Source of the DNA: Chloroflexota bacterium
GTDB taxonomy: Bacteria > Chloroflexota > Anaerolineae > Anaerolineales > Villigracilaceae
NCBI GenBank assembly: GCA_016875755.1
Contig: VGOX01000154.1
Span: forward strand, 1-5,982
Reading direction: 5' to 3'
Length of the DNA: 5,982 nucleotides
Positions within the stretch are counted from its first letter, which is position 1. The number at the start of each line of letters is the position of its first letter. The position numbers were made by a program, and so were the translations under genes. A model generated the notes under the pieces. The model worked only from the letters and a program-made list of their open reading frames with translations. It was not told where the DNA came from and searched no databases. Shown piece by piece: positions 5,672-5,982 of this stretch.

Positions 5672-5896
5672 AGCGAACAACCTCAGGATCTACGAGCCCG
5701 CACAACCGACTTCGCGCTGCGAATCATAAAGCTATACACCAGCCTGCCAAAGACAACCGAGGCACAGGTATTGGGAAAGCAGGTTTTACGTTCTGGCACA
5801 TCCATTGGCGCATATTACCGTGAAGGACATCGCGCAAAATCAGATGCCGACATCGTGAGTAAACTACCGCCGCCAGAGGCGGCGGCTTTGAGATAA
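5666..5896 (+). pseudogene. Four-helix-bundle (S23 / 23S rRNA IVS-type) protein gene, interrupted by an insertion
   Basis: ATG 5666 has AGGAAGG (5652-5658) upstream and lies 3 bp after the ABC exporter stop. Residues 1-66 match the four-helix-bundle family: DLRARTTDFALRIIKLYTSLP, then VLGKQVLRSGTSIGAYYREGHRAKSDADIVSK. The family normally runs to about 115-130 residues with two further helices (an E..ETLYWL-type segment). Here it breaks into LPPPEAAALR and a stop at 5894-5896, and that tail is encoded by the GC-rich hairpin of an IS200/IS605-like end. The product would have about half the bundle and is probably non-functional. The 3' half of the gene should lie beyond the inserted element, outside the window. 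The family's function is unknown; some members are encoded inside 23S rRNA intervening sequences, but this one is not in an rRNA context. Confidence 0.82.
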
Positions 5897-5912
5897 TGCG
5901 CCTGGAAGGCGC
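5867..5912 (-). ncRNA. Candidate 3' portion of a TnpB omega RNA
   Basis: If the element carries tnpB, its omega (guide) RNA scaffold would cover the tnpB 3' end and these two hairpins, ending near 5859. The guide would then come from the host flank, on the - strand TCACGATGTCGGCATCTGAT (complement of 5839-5858). In the RNA the main stem gains a ninth G-U pair (5886/5866). The call depends wholly on the neighbouring fragment being TnpB. Confidence 0.35.
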
Positions 5913-5929
5913 GCTCTTGCTGGCGTCTC

Positions 5930-5982
5930 TTAATCGAATAACTTTCCTTGCACAGCTTCGACTTGCTTTTCTTGTTTCTCCT
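5930..5982 (-). CDS. C-terminal fragment of the element's protein, probably TnpB (or TnpA), cut by the window edge
   Basis: The last 16 codons before TAA (complement of 5930-5932) read EKQEKQVEAVQGKLFD, a charged, helical, protein-like tail. It sits about 45 bp inside the main right-end hairpin, where the tnpB (or a lone tnpA) stop codon normally lies in IS200/IS605-family elements. No catalytic residue is inside the window, so identity is inferred only from position and orientation relative to the element end. Confidence 0.45.
   Translation of the reverse strand, partial: EKQEKQVEAVQGKLFD

Larger units (their letters stand above)
5859..5982 (-). mobile_element. Right end of an IS200/IS605-family element (partial, runs off the window)
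   Basis: Reading the - strand, a gene ends at 5930, followed by a small hairpin (GCGCC/GGCGC, 5898-5912), then a strong hairpin (CCGCCGCC-AGA-GGCGGCGG, 5867-5885), then GTAGTTTAC, where homology to the host gene stops. A subterminal hairpin just inside a short TTTAC-like end, with no terminal inverted repeat, is the layout of IS200/IS605 right ends recognised by the Y1 transposase TnpA. The boundary is set at 5858/5859, give or take a few bases. Family call is by pattern recognition only; the left end is not in the window. Confidence 0.6.

Noticed and set aside
5666..5896. 23S rRNA intervening sequence because of the S23-type protein
   Set aside because: No rRNA sequence flanks the gene; most members of the family lie outside rRNA genes.
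5855..5982. Group II intron starting at GTGAG in the four-helix-bundle gene
   Set aside because: The start resembles GUGYG only loosely, there is no recognisable domain structure after it, and the - strand hairpins and gene end fit an IS200/IS605 right end better.

Overview
The window reads like bacterial chromosome from an environmental lineage. I lean towards Chloroflexota/Anaerolineae because of the protein flavour, the C-rich 'CCCCTCTCCCAATT' palindromic repeat before a gene, and a four-helix-bundle (S23-type) gene next to an IS200/IS605-like end. This taxonomic guess is inference only; no rRNA or marker gene is present.

Layout. (1) Positions 1-852, + strand: the 3' three quarters of an enolase-superfamily enzyme of the muconate-lactonizing/mandelate-racemase type, with its N-terminal cap domain cut off by the window edge. 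(2) 853-1340: gene-poor stretch holding a probable decayed coding remnant on the + strand (open 1092-1325) and nothing else convincing. (3) 1341-1382: a perfect inverted repeat acting as terminator, then an intradiol ring-cleavage dioxygenase-like lipoprotein on the - strand (1387-2031). (4) A short divergent promoter region, then a complete MATE-family efflux transporter on the + strand (2120-3499). (5) 3500-3820: a dense regulatory region with a strong sigma70-type promoter overlapping a GTTTAC/GTAAAC palindrome, a 25-codon small ORF with a good ribosome binding site, a textbook intrinsic terminator, and a palindromic C/G-rich repeat that abuts the next ribosome binding site. (6) 3821-5662: a complete ABC exporter half-transporter (TMD-NBD) whose Walker B catalytic glutamate is aspartate. 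(7) 5666 onwards: a four-helix-bundle protein gene that stops matching its family after about 66 residues, where sequence typical of the right end of an IS200/IS605-family element begins. The last 53 bases are the C-terminus of a - strand gene, probably that element's tnpB (or tnpA).

How it fits together. The MATE and ABC genes form a small efflux cluster. The most interesting part is the ABC gene's leader: promoter, short peptide ORF, terminator, and a 9-bp alternative helix that would break the terminator. This is the arrangement expected of ribosome-mediated transcription attenuation, known for the Bacillus subtilis bmrB-bmrCD multidrug ABC exporter. The degenerate Walker B in the ABC protein also suggests the 'degenerate' half of a heterodimer, as in BmrC. 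Its expected partner is not in the window and may lie beyond the inserted element. The second point of interest is the insertion itself: the host gene flank abuts the element's right-end hairpin, so the flank would supply the guide of a TnpB-type omega RNA.
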